Source: Brettanomyces bruxellensis (taxonomy: Eukaryota > Ascomycota > Pichiomycetes > Pichiales > Pichiaceae). From it: DNA of 64,000 nucleotides. Positions 1 through 11,795 of this stretch are shown piece after piece. The stretch lies in NCBI RefSeq assembly GCF_011074885.1, contig NC_054688.1, positions 868,001-932,000 of the forward strand, given 5' to 3'. The translations under genes and the position numbers were made by a program. Under the pieces are notes generated by a model, which was not told the DNA's origin, ran no database searches, and saw only the letters and a list, made by a program, of their open reading frames with translations. Positions within the stretch are counted from its first letter, which is position 1; every line of letters begins with the position of its first letter.

Positions 1-1196
<1,196 letters not shown>

Positions 1197-2390
1197 ATGT
1201 TGTCCCAAATACTCATATATTTTGCTGTGCTTGCAGGCTTCTGTACGGCAGCTATTATTCCTTTAATTAACGACAACGACATTTTAAATGAACCATCAGA
1301 ACCAAAATTTCCGGAGAAAAGACCCTTTATGAATGATGAAATGCAATTGTATTCAAAAGAATATAATGAGAAAGCCTCAGCTGTCTTGCTTTCATATGAG
1401 GAGCTATCGAAAAACAAACTTCAGTCTTTAGGCATTTCAGGATCAATTCTGAGTGTGCTCACTAAAGGGATTGAAACCTCTGATAATTTCTTTCTTCCCT
1501 TTAATAGTAAGTCTGTTTTTATGTTAGAAACAGAATCATCTGTTTTAATAGGAAAAGATAATATCAGTATGATGATGCCTTTTGACATCAATGGTGATTA
1601 CCTCTTAAAAGATGTGAACTTGCTTATACCCAGGTCCTTCCTAAACAGGTATGGATTGTGGAACCTTACCAGACCGGGCGGTCACGAAATATTTGACGGT
1701 GCATTCTTTCGAAATGAATCTAAGCCTTTAAACTTTGACTCTCCTGTTCTTATCATGATATTTAAAGAAGATAATTCATTAACTAAAGGCATGTCCAAAA
1801 TGTTTTTTGACAAATTTGCACTGACTTGGGTAAACTCGCGTGACTCAACAGATTTATTGCATTCGGTCTTTTGCTCTGTCAACGGCAATTCTACTTTTGG
1901 AGCTTGCTTAAAAGTTAATGACGGTAATAGGCAGATTTTTGTTTACCCATCATATACATCTATCCAAAAAAGAGAGATCAACTTTAATGGTTTTTTTGGC
2001 CCTTTTTTAGTTAAGCGAGAAGTACAAGATTCCAATACCAATGATCAAGATTTTGCAGAAGAGCAATCAACTAAAGAAGTGTTCGAGATTCAGTTAGACG
2101 ACTCGGAACCTCAAGCAAATGAGAACAGCTATGCTAATATCACCGACTGTCTACAAAATGGGGAACCCGTTGCATTGAATGTTGTTGAAGCTGATGATGA
2201 GTACGAAATACCTGCTAATAGACCACCAAGAAATCCACATTACTCGCAAGTAATTTACCCAGACTTGGTACATGTCAACTCTCTTTCCTTAGCCAAACGA
2301 GGTGAGAAGGAAACCAACTGTGAACCAATCACATGGACCAATTTGTTCAGGCATGCGCTTTTCGGTAGCCCATCTAATTTCTGTACTTAA
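1197..2390 (+). CDS. Unrecognised secreted protein with four Lys-Arg sites
   Basis: I do not recognise this protein. I chose the ATG at 1197 (397 aa) because it places a classic signal peptide at the N-terminus (MLSQILIYFAVLAGFCTA). The frame also stays open upstream to 1113, and that extension would bury the signal. The mature part has several N-glycosylation sequons (DNIS, WNLT, RNES, GNST, ANIT). It has four Lys-Arg pairs at about residues 41-42, 258-259, 273-274 and 367-368, which are possible Kex2 cleavage sites. The last pair would release a 29-residue C-terminal peptide with two cysteines. There is no second membrane segment and no C-terminal GPI signal. A secreted or wall-associated glycoprotein, perhaps proteolytically processed, is inference; its function is unknown. 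Confidence 0.75.
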   Translation: MLSQILIYFAVLAGFCTAAIIPLINDNDILNEPSEPKFPEKRPFMNDEMQLYSKEYNEKASAVLLSYEELSKNKLQSLGISGSILSVLTKGIETSDNFFLPFNSKSVFMLETESSVLIGKDNISMMMPFDINGDYLLKDVNLLIPRSFLNRYGLWNLTRPGGHEIFDGAFFRNESKPLNFDSPVLIMIFKEDNSLTKGMSKMFFDKFALTWVNSRDSTDLLHSVFCSVNGNSTFGACLKVNDGNRQIFVYPSYTSIQKREINFNGFFGPFLVKREVQDSNTNDQDFAEEQSTKEVFEIQLDDSEPQANENSYANITDCLQNGEPVALNVVEADDEYEIPANRPPRNPHYSQVIYPDLVHVNSLSLAKRGEKETNCEPITWTNLFRHALFGSPSNFCT

Positions 2391-2746
2391 TCTTCATTGA
2401 GGTTATCCATAATTAAATTACATCTAATATGACACACTTTTCAGTTTGTTTGTATCTCCTTGTAAAGCGTCTCCGAGTGCACCTGAATATTATTGCTGGG
2501 AGATTAATCGGAGTCACATCCGATCTGTCAAATTTTTTTTAGCAGAATAAAAAAAAATGAAATGAAGCAAAATGGAATAATGGAGAAGTTGAAATTTTAG
2601 AGAAAGCTAATCTTTGGGGCTAGCAGTAACATGTTTGTTGATGCTTTCAGCTTTTTTTGCTTCCTCTGTTTTCTACTCAAATCATGCTTATATGACTATT
2701 TAGTAGTAACGACACCATCGTGCTTTAAGATCATAGTGCTTGCATC
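2391..2746. other. Intergenic spacer
   Basis: Between two plus-strand genes; should contain the 3' end of the first and the promoter of MCH1. Apart from A- and T-rich runs I see nothing specific. Confidence 0.4.
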
Positions 2747-4228
2747 ATGGTGGAAAGATTATCCAATCTAGAGAATGCCCTTACATATAACGTTCGAACG
2801 TTTCTAAGAGCGCATTTTTCAACTGAGAAAATAAGGCAAGCTTCTTTTTGTTCTTCATTAGTGACATGTCTTGTCGATGCATCCGTTGTCACTTTTTCCA
2901 TATTCACTCCTCAATTTATTAAGCACCTTAACTATGATCAGGTAGATATCAACATTATTGGTGGGGCCATGAATATTGGCTTATATCTAACGCTTCCTGC
3001 TTTAGGTTATTTGAGCGATGCTCATGGACCGATGTTATTGGCTTTAATCGGAATGGTTCTTTGTCCTGGGTATATTTTAGCCGCATGGTGCTATCATGCA
3101 CAGTTCACTGCCTTCATTATGGCCATTGCATTTTTCCTTATTGGAACGGGAACATCATCCGCATATTTTTGTTCTCTTCTTACTTGTGCAAAGATATATC
3201 CTGACAGAAAGGGTCTAGGTATATCTCTTCCAGTGACCTGTTATGGAGTATCATCCCTCATACTCTCGTATATCTTTCAACTTTCTGTTTTTCGTGTGGA
3301 CACTGTTGATTCAGATTCTCACCTTAGTGTCTACAAGGTGTTCATATTCTTAAGTGTTGTGTATCTATTGACCGGTGTTGTTAACTCTATTTCATCCGTT
3401 ATCGTTACTATCGAGAAAGAAACTGTGTTCGAAGCACTTGTTTCCGGAGAACAGGTTGCAACCGCTGCTCAGCAAGGTGAAATTACCGAAGTATCACCAA
3501 TGAATGCTGCTGAGAGGGTTGCTTCGTATAATTCGGTGGAGGATACAGGTTCCCTCATTAATTCAGAATTTATGGAACCACAATCGCACGAGGTCCGATT
3601 TGCCAAATTTCTCAGAGACCCAACTATGCCCTTAGTTTACATTTGTCTATTCTTTTTGGCGGGTACCGAGGAACTTTTTGTAGCAAATCTGGGTTCCTTA
3701 ACCGAAATTGTTGGAAGTAAGGGGAAGAAAAGCATCTCTGACCAAGTGGCATTGTTCAGCATATTCTCCACAATCACCAGATTAGGTGCGGGCTTTTTGA
3801 ATGACGCCTTTGGAACATGCAAAGCTACTATCAGACTGATATTAATATCCATAGCTCTATGCATTATATCTTATGCTATGGTAGCGGTCAATGTCAATGA
3901 CTTCGGTATTATCAGTTCATTGATGGGTGTCTGCTATGGTTCTACATACACGCTTTTCCCCACTTTAGTTGCGAGTGTTTGGGGTGTTGATCTTATGGGT
4001 TCAACCTGGGGCTTGTTTCTTTCCGCTCCCGCTTTTGGTGATTTAATATTCGGTCTCTTTTATGCATACGAGTTTGATCGCTATTGTGTGGTCGCAACGG
4101 CCACTATAAGCAACTTTGTTTACTGTCTCACGACACCGTTCTTGGTGTTTGGTGTACTAGCGTTGGTTAGTGGTATCTTTTTGTACTATTGCTACAGAAG
4201 ATACTGGACCGGAAAACTTTCGAATTAG
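2747..4228 (+). CDS. MCH1: Vacuolar MFS transporter Mch1
   Basis: A 493-residue major facilitator protein with about 12 hydrophobic segments and a hydrophilic loop in the middle (about residues 225-285). The family is called monocarboxylate transporter-like, but S. cerevisiae Mch1 is a vacuolar-membrane protein that is not known to carry monocarboxylates, so the substrate is open. The match to Mch1 is block by block: FIKHLNYDQVDINIIG, LGYLSDAHGP, LLTCAKIYP, ISLPVTCYGVSS, ANLGSLTEIV, and YPTLVxSVWG-type residues near the end. Its length is close to the usual 486. The start ATG at 2747 gives an N-terminus that aligns without a gap. It is a stand-alone gene between unrelated neighbours. Confidence 0.9.
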   Translation: MVERLSNLENALTYNVRTFLRAHFSTEKIRQASFCSSLVTCLVDASVVTFSIFTPQFIKHLNYDQVDINIIGGAMNIGLYLTLPALGYLSDAHGPMLLALIGMVLCPGYILAAWCYHAQFTAFIMAIAFFLIGTGTSSAYFCSLLTCAKIYPDRKGLGISLPVTCYGVSSLILSYIFQLSVFRVDTVDSDSHLSVYKVFIFLSVVYLLTGVVNSISSVIVTIEKETVFEALVSGEQVATAAQQGEITEVSPMNAAERVASYNSVEDTGSLINSEFMEPQSHEVRFAKFLRDPTMPLVYICLFFLAGTEELFVANLGSLTEIVGSKGKKSISDQVALFSIFSTITRLGAGFLNDAFGTCKATIRLILISIALCIISYAMVAVNVNDFGIISSLMGVCYGSTYTLFPTLVASVWGVDLMGSTWGLFLSAPAFGDLIFGLFYAYEFDRYCVVATATISNFVYCLTTPFLVFGVLALVSGIFLYYCYRRYWTGKLSN

Positions 4229-4895
4229 ATATGTCAACATATTTCCCAAGATCTAGTTGCAAGTATATTTTGCATTTCATTCCCAAAATTATATAATTTT
4301 TGGGGGTCATATAGAATGATGTCATTGTAAATTTGTTTCAGAATATAACGAAACGTAGATGCGGCGCTTAAGACAAAAAATAGTATCCTAACTAGAAGAA
4401 AGCTTTCCTGCATTTTTTTTTTTTTTTCTATCTTCTCCAAGTCCATCAAGCGAGAATTAAACTTCAAAAAAAAAATTATATATTTGTCGAGTTTGTTCAC
4501 TCAATTATTCTTATTATCCTTCATCACAAGGTATTCGTATCATCTCTCTAAGTTATTATTCATAGTTCTTGATGGCATAACGACCAAATTGCCATTAGTT
4601 TGGTAGTATTTGAACTGAAAATCACTTTTAATTGTTTGCTTGGAAGTTCACGGTTCACTAATAAGCTAGGTGGAGTCATAAAAACCATTTCAATTGCTCC
4701 ACCAGAATAATTGTGAAGCGGACAGTTTAAAAATACATACACTGTTTGATTCTGTGTGTTCTAGAAAGTTTAAATTAAAGTATTGGCTTATAGTCGTTTC
4801 TTTTCATTACATTTCAACTCTGAGAATCTGTGAATATTTCCGGTTCTTTGGGCTTGACGTTCATGATAACTTGAAGATTTAACCAAGGGTATATA
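4229..4895. other. Intergenic, promoter side of the arrestin gene
   Basis: AT-rich, with a T14 run at about 4413-4426 and a TATATAA box (4890-4896) directly at the next start codon, too close to serve as its TATA. Short open frames here have no recognisable content. Confidence 0.4.
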
Positions 4896-7436
4896 ATGTT
4901 TTCATTCTCCAAGAATTCAACCCACTTACAACCATCGCTGTTTGATATTCGAATCAGATCTGCGAATAAGAATATTCTTTTTTTGGAAGGTCAGACGGGT
5001 GAGTCCAATACTTTGGCTGTATTTGGTCATGTTGTTTTCTCCATTCCGGAAGATATCACTGTTCGTGGTATTTCTCTTCATTTGACTGGATGTTTCCGGC
5101 TTGATTTTCTTGAAAGCTTTCAAGACGGTTCTGGAAGAGTGATTGCTGCCTGTCCCGTGAGAAAGGAGATGGTTATAGTTGAATGTGAATGGCAAAATCT
5201 TCTTACAAACCCAGAGGGTGTCGTGTTGAAATCAGGTTTAAGCAGTGCGGATCATCCAAATGTTTCGACATCTAAATCGCAGAATTCCGGTAAGTATTTA
5301 ACCGGCAGGTCTAAACCAGTTAAACTAACAGTTGATGAAAAGATTCCTACTGGAACTACTCCATTTCCTGAACAACGCGATTCAACTAATGGTAATATAA
5401 TGTTTACGCTTCCCCGAGGTAACTATTCACTTCCTTTCAAAGCTGCTCTTCCAGGAAGCATTCCAGAAACTGTGGAAGGTCTACGCTGTGGGGTGATTTT
5501 ATATAGATTGGCAAGTAAAATGAATGGTGCAAAATCGTTCAAAAAAGACCCGCAGACATGGAAATATTTAAGAATATTCAGGAAGCCGTTACAGACAGAA
5601 GTTTCGATGTGTGAGGACTGCTCTGTTGAGAGTACTTGGCCAGGCAAGATTCAGTATGAGGTTCGACTTCCTCGAAAAGCATTGCCGTTGGGTGGTAAGG
5701 CCAAAATGCACATTTTAATTGTTCCGTTAATGAAAGGGCTGACGCTTGGAAAAATAACTGTCTCGATACAGCAATACTTTTCTCTCAAGGGAGATGGAGA
5801 TGAATCATTCGAGGATGAGCACACAGTTTTCAGATGTGTTTTACCTGAGATTTCGATGGATGAGCTAAGTCCGGACAAATGGTCTTTGGAAGCTAGAATT
5901 TCACTTCCTCTTAATCTCAAGCAGTGCACACCAGATGTGGATTTGAAAGATGATCTTATTCGTGTCCGTCATAAGCTCACACTTAACATCAATATCATGA
6001 ATTCGGATGGCCACATCTCACAGGTGAAATCCAAGCTACCTATAATTCTATACATAAGTGGAAGGGATAAAATACTTGGGAGAAATGCATATGTTGACCG
6101 AACTGGACGTATTAGATTCAAAACGGGCAGTTGTATATTATTTGACAATCTGAAGAACCAGCCTCGACTGGTTAGTGCTTTGGAACCTATTGCTAGTCCT
6201 TTAAATGATCAAGCAATACCTCAAACTATTGAAGAACAGATGGAGGAAGATGAACAGTCAGATTCGGATGATAATGGCAACGTGCAAAATCAAAATCGAA
6301 ATTTGCGTGCAAGTCATTCGAATATTTCATCTGGTGATAATACAGAACCTGCCATTAGAGAGGGAAGTAGTAGCTGGTCTTGTCAAGCGCAAGTACCTTT
6401 AGATTCACTTTTAATGCCATCATCACCAGCAGCATCTACTAGATCTACACCAATACGGATACCGCACAGACCACAGCTCGGAAGAACTCGAAGTTCTGGA
6501 ACAACGCGGGTTAAAAGTCACGGTCACAACTACAAGAAGTATAGTGTCGATGGCAGGGATGGTACGGAAGAAATTCAGGAAATAAGAGTTGATCCTGGAT
6601 ATGACTTTGGACGAGATTTGGATCCCGATAGCTCAGATGAAAGTGAAAATTCTGAGAAATTCTTGCCATCCTACAATGATTCAAAGAAAGATATGCATTT
6701 GGATCCTAGCATGGTGTCTCCAATCAATTCGCCAATATCAATTGCAGAGGAAACTTCAGGTTCGGCATCGTCATATTTTGATCTTGATCCACAAATGTTG
6801 CACAGAACCACATCTCGATCCAGTAGCGTTCTTGAGTCTCCAGCTGCTCAGTTTCTTTCCTCTGCAACATCAGCAGCGGTCACTCCGAAGTTTGATGAAA
6901 GTATGAACGAAGTGCCGTCGTATAGTTCTGTTTATGATGATGATTATTCGGTGACCACTGATCCGGCACCTCCTTATGAGGAGACGGCTTCTAAGACTGA
7001 TAAGGAGTTTGGTGATTATTTGGTGGCGAAGGTTGAGAAAGAACGATCAGGTTTTAGGAGTCTTGTCAATAAACCTTATGTAGCAGGGCATTTATCGTTA
7101 TCTACACCTCCAAAAACTGCTCCCCATAGAACACTAATGAACAGTTTTCAGACAATGCCACCACTAAGAAAGACTTTGTCCTCAACTAGTTATAGACCTC
7201 ACGTTTCACTGCCGGCACTACTTGCGAAAAATTTCAGTTCAGATAATATATTAAGGCCAACTTCTAACCAGCTTGGAAATAACACAAGAGAATATCATGT
7301 TCCAAAGGTTCCCCCAAAGGCTATTACTAAAAAAGTCGGCACCCCAGACAGATTATCGCAATCTGCCTCGCAATATTTCGAATCTCTTCCCAAGCCTACA
7401 TTCAACTTGCATTTGCCGTACCATAAGAAAAAGTAG
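4896..7436 (+). CDS. ROD1: Arrestin-related trafficking adaptor, Rod1/Rog3 type
   Basis: An 846-residue alpha-arrestin. Such adaptors bind plasma-membrane transporters and recruit the HECT ubiquitin ligase Rsp5, which leads to endocytosis; Rod1/Rog3 act on glucose-regulated transporters in S. cerevisiae. The start (LFDIRIRSANKNILFLEG) matches the Rod1/Rog3 beginning LFDIRLRxxDNDVLxxKG. The arrestin N-domain spans about residues 15-205 and the C-domain about 245-395 (from VRLPRKALPLGGKAKM to LPIILYISGRD). The tail is long, disordered and rich in Ser and acidic residues. PY-type motifs for WW domains are LPSY near 590, VPSY near 672 and PPYEE near 691. Whether it corresponds to Rod1 or Rog3 cannot be told without a tree. 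Confidence 0.85.
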   Translation: MFSFSKNSTHLQPSLFDIRIRSANKNILFLEGQTGESNTLAVFGHVVFSIPEDITVRGISLHLTGCFRLDFLESFQDGSGRVIAACPVRKEMVIVECEWQNLLTNPEGVVLKSGLSSADHPNVSTSKSQNSGKYLTGRSKPVKLTVDEKIPTGTTPFPEQRDSTNGNIMFTLPRGNYSLPFKAALPGSIPETVEGLRCGVILYRLASKMNGAKSFKKDPQTWKYLRIFRKPLQTEVSMCEDCSVESTWPGKIQYEVRLPRKALPLGGKAKMHILIVPLMKGLTLGKITVSIQQYFSLKGDGDESFEDEHTVFRCVLPEISMDELSPDKWSLEARISLPLNLKQCTPDVDLKDDLIRVRHKLTLNINIMNSDGHISQVKSKLPIILYISGRDKILGRNAYVDRTGRIRFKTGSCILFDNLKNQPRLVSALEPIASPLNDQAIPQTIEEQMEEDEQSDSDDNGNVQNQNRNLRASHSNISSGDNTEPAIREGSSSWSCQAQVPLDSLLMPSSPAASTRSTPIRIPHRPQLGRTRSSGTTRVKSHGHNYKKYSVDGRDGTEEIQEIRVDPGYDFGRDLDPDSSDESENSEKFLPSYNDSKKDMHLDPSMVSPINSPISIAEETSGSASSYFDLDPQMLHRTTSRSSSVLESPAAQFLSSATSAAVTPKFDESMNEVPSYSSVYDDDYSVTTDPAPPYEETASKTDKEFGDYLVAKVEKERSGFRSLVNKPYVAGHLSLSTPPKTAPHRTLMNSFQTMPPLRKTLSSTSYRPHVSLPALLAKNFSSDNILRPTSNQLGNNTREYHVPKVPPKAITKKVGTPDRLSQSASQYFESLPKPTFNLHLPYHKKK

Positions 7437-8276
7437 GTAAAAGAAAAGCGCACATCTTAATTTCTCCCCTTTCCGCTTTAGGTCATTTCGTGGATAAATT
7501 TTATTGCATGCCTTACTGTTCTTGAATATGTGTACACTTAATACTTACAGTTAGATTCCGTACAATAATTTTAACTCAGTATTATCCTCGATAGTTGTAA
7601 TACAATAGCTGCGGTGCAAAAAAAAAAAATGAGCACAATGTATAAAAATAGATATCGAGCAACGCGGAGAATTGTACCAAAAAGAGAATGAAAATAGAAT
7701 AAACAGATAAAACACCGTGTTTGGTGTTCTCGTGTCCGGAATAATACCAGCCATTAGGTTATGAACAGCCAAGTCAGAGCTTCAATTCTTTGAGGAATAA
7801 ACAATGTCATGCGTTTATAGCATGTTAATTATAAAGTCAGTTCTGGTTTTTTATTGACGATCTACGGGATATTATAAAAAGGTAAACTAGGAATTATTCT
7901 TCCAGCTCCTCCGGACTATTTATTTGTGTACTATTTGGAACAACGCATCAAAATTAGTTTCTGTTTTTTTTTTTCTTCCCGTCCCCCCTCGTATTTTTTA
8001 CCCTGCATTTACCATTTGCATAGACATTGATATTAGCGTTAGTTTCTTCTTCTATTCTTTCACATATCTCCTTTCGAAAGTAGTTACACCTGTTCTCTTC
8101 GCATATCAAAGAATAAATAAGAAGGAAAGATCACCCAATTTCTTTTTTATTTATCCCACCGACTCCTAGATCAAGATATTCTTATTTGGCTTTTCGAAAT
8201 ACAATTCTTTTACTCTAGAATACTGCTGTGTCGTGTTCAGTGATCAATATTCTGCCTGAAAGCATATTAAACTACA
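7437..8276. other. Intergenic, PMI40 promoter region
   Basis: About 840 bp with an A-run at 7618-7629 and several C/T-rich stretches (7960-8060). The latter are typical of yeast promoters for well-expressed genes. No RNA gene or repeat was recognised. Confidence 0.4.
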
Positions 8277-9560
8277 ATGTCGTCATTAATTCCTATCGTT
8301 GGTGCCGCCCAGAATTACGCCTGGGGTAAATATGGTTCCAAATCAGCAGTTGCACAATTCTCACATAGCAATGATCCATCTGTCAGTATTGATGAGACCA
8401 AGCCTTACGCTGAACTTTGGATGGGTACACATGCGAAAGCACCTGCAACACTTAAGGACAACAGAAATAAACTGCTTTCAGATGTTATCGCCTCAGATCC
8501 ATCTAAATATTTGGGTTCTAAAGTTCTTTCTCAGTATCCTACTACTAATGGTGGGCTTCCTTTCCTTTTCAAGGTTTTATCTATCAACAAGGTTCTTTCA
8601 ATTCAGGCACACCCAGATAAGTCTCTTGGAGCCAAATTGCATGTAGCCGATCCATCGCATTATCCTGATTCTAACCACAAGCCGGAGATGGCAGTTGCCA
8701 TTACAGATTTTGAGGCTTTCTGTGGATTTAAGCCATTACCGGAAATTGATGTTCTTCTTCAGAAGATTCCCGAATTTTACCAACTTGTGGGTGCAGAAGT
8801 TGCACAGACTTTTCATGATAAAATATCCTCCGCATCCCAGGAAGATGGAAGACGCCTTCTACAGAGTGTATTTGGTAAAGTCATGACAGCATCTCCTGAA
8901 ACAGTTGCAAAATACGCCAAGAAGATGGTTGCAAGAACCAAGAGTCAGCCTGAGTTGTTTGGCCCTGTTCTAGCGGATCTTATTCAAAGACTGAACAGTC
9001 AATTTCCGGATGATGTTGGTCTTTTTTGTGGATGTTTGATGCTAAATCACTGCTTCTTGAATCCTGGTGAAGCCATGTTTCTTCACGCCAAGGAACCCCA
9101 TGCTTACATTTCTGGTAATATTATGGAGTGTATGGCAACTTCGGATAATGTGATCCGTGCTGGGTTTACTCCGAAGTTTAAGGACGTTGACACTTTGGTC
9201 TCATGTCTTACGTACACCACTAATCCTGTTGAAGAGCAAAAGCAAAAGCCTGAAGACTTTGCACGCGGAACTGGTGATGCCAAGTTTGCCCTTTACAATC
9301 CTCCAATTGATGAATTTTCCGTTTTGCAGGTGAAATTTGAGGCTAGAATCGGTCTTTCTGCTCATATTGCAGGAATTCATGGCCCTTCCATTGTTATAGT
9401 TACTGATGGATCAGGAGAAATTGCAGTTAGGGGTGAAAAGTCTCAAAAAGCTGAACCAGGATACATCTATTTTGTTGCACCAGATGTTGAACTCTCTTTG
9501 TCAAGTTCTTCATCAAGTTCTCCATTCACTCTTTACAGAGCGTTTTGCGAATTGGAGTAG
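8277..9560 (+). CDS. PMI40: Mannose-6-phosphate isomerase (type I)
   Basis: A 427-residue cytosolic zinc enzyme that interconverts fructose-6-phosphate and mannose-6-phosphate, the entry to GDP-mannose for N- and O-glycosylation and wall mannan. The N-terminal motif QNYAWGKYGSKSAVAQF, the conserved YAELWMGTH, the zinc-ligand motif SIQAHPDKSLG, the HKPEMAVAI element and the active-site region LHAKEPHAYISGNIMECMA are all present in order. Length equals that of fungal enzymes (about 430). No intron is needed. It converges with AMN1, leaving a 195-bp gap. Confidence 0.97.
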   Translation: MSSLIPIVGAAQNYAWGKYGSKSAVAQFSHSNDPSVSIDETKPYAELWMGTHAKAPATLKDNRNKLLSDVIASDPSKYLGSKVLSQYPTTNGGLPFLFKVLSINKVLSIQAHPDKSLGAKLHVADPSHYPDSNHKPEMAVAITDFEAFCGFKPLPEIDVLLQKIPEFYQLVGAEVAQTFHDKISSASQEDGRRLLQSVFGKVMTASPETVAKYAKKMVARTKSQPELFGPVLADLIQRLNSQFPDDVGLFCGCLMLNHCFLNPGEAMFLHAKEPHAYISGNIMECMATSDNVIRAGFTPKFKDVDTLVSCLTYTTNPVEEQKQKPEDFARGTGDAKFALYNPPIDEFSVLQVKFEARIGLSAHIAGIHGPSIVIVTDGSGEIAVRGEKSQKAEPGYIYFVAPDVELSLSSSSSSSPFTLYRAFCELE

Positions 9561-9755
9561 CCTCAAAGAAATATCTACGACCTAGCGTATTTATGCAAAT
9601 CGGATGAATGAACAGTTTACTGCTATTAGCTTCACGATAGAAGTCTGTATTAAATATACACTCCAATAATTTAAGTTCGTAAGTTACTATTATTTTCGAT
9701 TCTTTCTATATAAGCTCTCTTTTCTTTTCAGAAAGTTAGCACTAACATGTGCTGT

Positions 9756-11795
9756 TCAGTCGCTATGCTGTAATCTTTGTTGACGCCTCTCTTTAAACAG
9801 CTCATAGTTTCTATCATCTTCATCCTCATCTTCGTTTAACCAATCAACAATATCACTAAATATTCTGTTGCTTATTTCCAGATCCATTTGCAGCTCTGTG
9901 TCTCTGAGCCGTGCTTCTAAATACTCGGAAGTCTCAATTAAAACTGCTATGTTTCTCTTGAGTTGTCTTTTCTTAAATTCTACTATTGCCCTGAAGTCGT
10001 TCAATCTTACTCCGCGAATCTCCAACACGGACATTCTCTTAAAAATGTCCCTTCTTAGCGCCTGGCATATTCCTACGTCCCTTAATTTCATACAGTGGTT
10101 AACACTCAATCTTTCCAGCAGATCTCCTCGTAAAAGCCCCAATTCCCAAATTGTTCGATCGCTTATTCCGCAGCCTGCTACTCCCAATGTTTTAATTTGG
10201 CACTTTCTAATTAAAGGGCAAATAGAGTAATCCGAAACCAGATCACCTTTTAAATGTCTGCCAACATTCAAAGTCTCCAAATGTGGACAATTCTGCGCCA
10301 CTTGATATAAAGATGCATCTGTAATCATCTCAGAGGCTCTAAGATCTAAGGTTTTTAAGTTTGGAGTCCTTTTCACTATCTCAATAAGATTGTCATCTGA
10401 AAGACATCGACATCCTGGAAGTGAAAGCTTTATCATCGCAGGTGTAAAGAGAGATGGAGGAGGAAGTAATTTGGGGCATATGTAGAATTCGACCCACTTC
10501 AAATTTATTGGATTGATATTTGTCGCTATGCAATCGACATCGTATTGTGTTGTGGCCCTTAATTTATGAAGGACAAATGTTTTACAACGTATTGGAGATT
10601 TGTTTGTAGTACAAAACTTAGCCAAATCATTGTCCGACTCGAAGAAAACATTTTCATTCAATATTTCACGTGTCACTGAAAACCAAAGATGATTCACAAG
10701 CATGCAATTGTATAAGTTTGCATGTCTTATCTTCTTGCAATGCCGTGGATTCATGCACGATGAAATAGAAGAATTCGAAATTGATCTTCTCCACACTTTT
10801 GCGCCTTCTTCGGGCCCATGTATTAGAACTGCATGCCGGTATGATTGAGGTGGTCTTCTTGTAAGAGTGTGTTCCCTCGGAATTTTGTTTTGGTCATCAG
10901 ATCCGGTATATTTTAGAATGATTTCTAAGATTTCAGGTATGCTGAAAACTTTATCCGCTGCTGATCGTTTCTGTGTCTGTGGTACAATAGTCAGTGTCTC
11001 ATCAATATCAGTCATGAGATCTGAAAGTAAATTTCTTTTCGCATGATGGATATCACTTGCAAAGAGTGGGCGAAATTTGGGAAGCTGACTGTGTCCGAAA
11101 ACTTTCGCCCCGTATGGTGAACTTTCACATGATGATACCGGAGACTCATCTTCTACCCTATTTAACGGTGATGTGAATGGTGATGAGTTTGGAGATGGTA
11201 ATGGTGAAGGTGGAGATGAATGAAGCAGTGAATTTGATCTTAAAGTCGTACAAAATGAATCGAAGTAACTAAAGTTGGAGTTCCTAACGTCACCTTGGTC
11301 CTCTGAAGATCTCACATCCTTGATATCATCTTCTTCATCCTCAAGAAAGGATCTATTATTAGGTAACATACGCGATGGAAGTGTTGTATGACCCTGATAG
11401 CTGTTCAAGGGATTTGATTTGGATGGTGTGTTGACTGAGGAAATAATAGTACTACTAACACTGCTAGTGGTTCGTAATTGTAAAGGAACTGGAGAAAATG
11501 GAGATTCAGAAGCCATACTATTTGAACTTGAACATCTTGAAGACTGTTGATGCCCACTTAATGTCCTTGTTGGATAATATCTGAGTGCCATATGCTGCTT
11601 GGAAAGTGAATCCACGGCCCTTCTCTGGCTAGAAGATCGAGATAGTGAACCTGGAGAATAATCAGAAGGCGACCGGCGTCTTAGTTTCCTAACTCTGATC
11701 GTTTCCGTACGACTTAATGAGTACCTCTTTGATGCAGGTGGTGTACATGAAGCATCGACTGATGGCTGTGGTGAACAAGTATGATGTAAAGTCAT
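9756..11795 (-). CDS. AMN1: Leucine-rich-repeat protein, Amn1-like antagonist of mitotic exit
   Basis: A 679-residue protein. The first 250 residues are Ser/Pro-rich and look disordered. At about 285-410 comes an F-box-like segment (VFSIPEILEIILKY, then NCMLVNHLWFSVTREILNENVFF). LRRs follow (LSLPGCRCLSDDNLIEIVKR, LKTLDLRASEMITDASL, CPHLETLNVG, LERLSVNHCMKLRDVGI), and the C-terminal tail is acidic. In S. cerevisiae Amn1 binds Tem1, restrains the mitotic exit network and controls daughter-cell separation. The order of IPEI segment, leucine-rich VNH(L/K)xx-ILxExxFF segment and LRRs is what I know from yeast Amn1. Another F-box/LRR protein is possible, but less likely. Confidence 0.75.
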   Translation of the reverse strand: MTLHHTCSPQPSVDASCTPPASKRYSLSRTETIRVRKLRRRSPSDYSPGSLSRSSSQRRAVDSLSKQHMALRYYPTRTLSGHQQSSRCSSSNSMASESPFSPVPLQLRTTSSVSSTIISSVNTPSKSNPLNSYQGHTTLPSRMLPNNRSFLEDEEDDIKDVRSSEDQGDVRNSNFSYFDSFCTTLRSNSLLHSSPPSPLPSPNSSPFTSPLNRVEDESPVSSCESSPYGAKVFGHSQLPKFRPLFASDIHHAKRNLLSDLMTDIDETLTIVPQTQKRSAADKVFSIPEILEIILKYTGSDDQNKIPREHTLTRRPPQSYRHAVLIHGPEEGAKVWRRSISNSSISSCMNPRHCKKIRHANLYNCMLVNHLWFSVTREILNENVFFESDNDLAKFCTTNKSPIRCKTFVLHKLRATTQYDVDCIATNINPINLKWVEFYICPKLLPPPSLFTPAMIKLSLPGCRCLSDDNLIEIVKRTPNLKTLDLRASEMITDASLYQVAQNCPHLETLNVGRHLKGDLVSDYSICPLIRKCQIKTLGVAGCGISDRTIWELGLLRGDLLERLSVNHCMKLRDVGICQALRRDIFKRMSVLEIRGVRLNDFRAIVEFKKRQLKRNIAVLIETSEYLEARLRDTELQMDLEISNRIFSDIVDWLNEDEDEDDRNYELFKERRQQRLQHSD

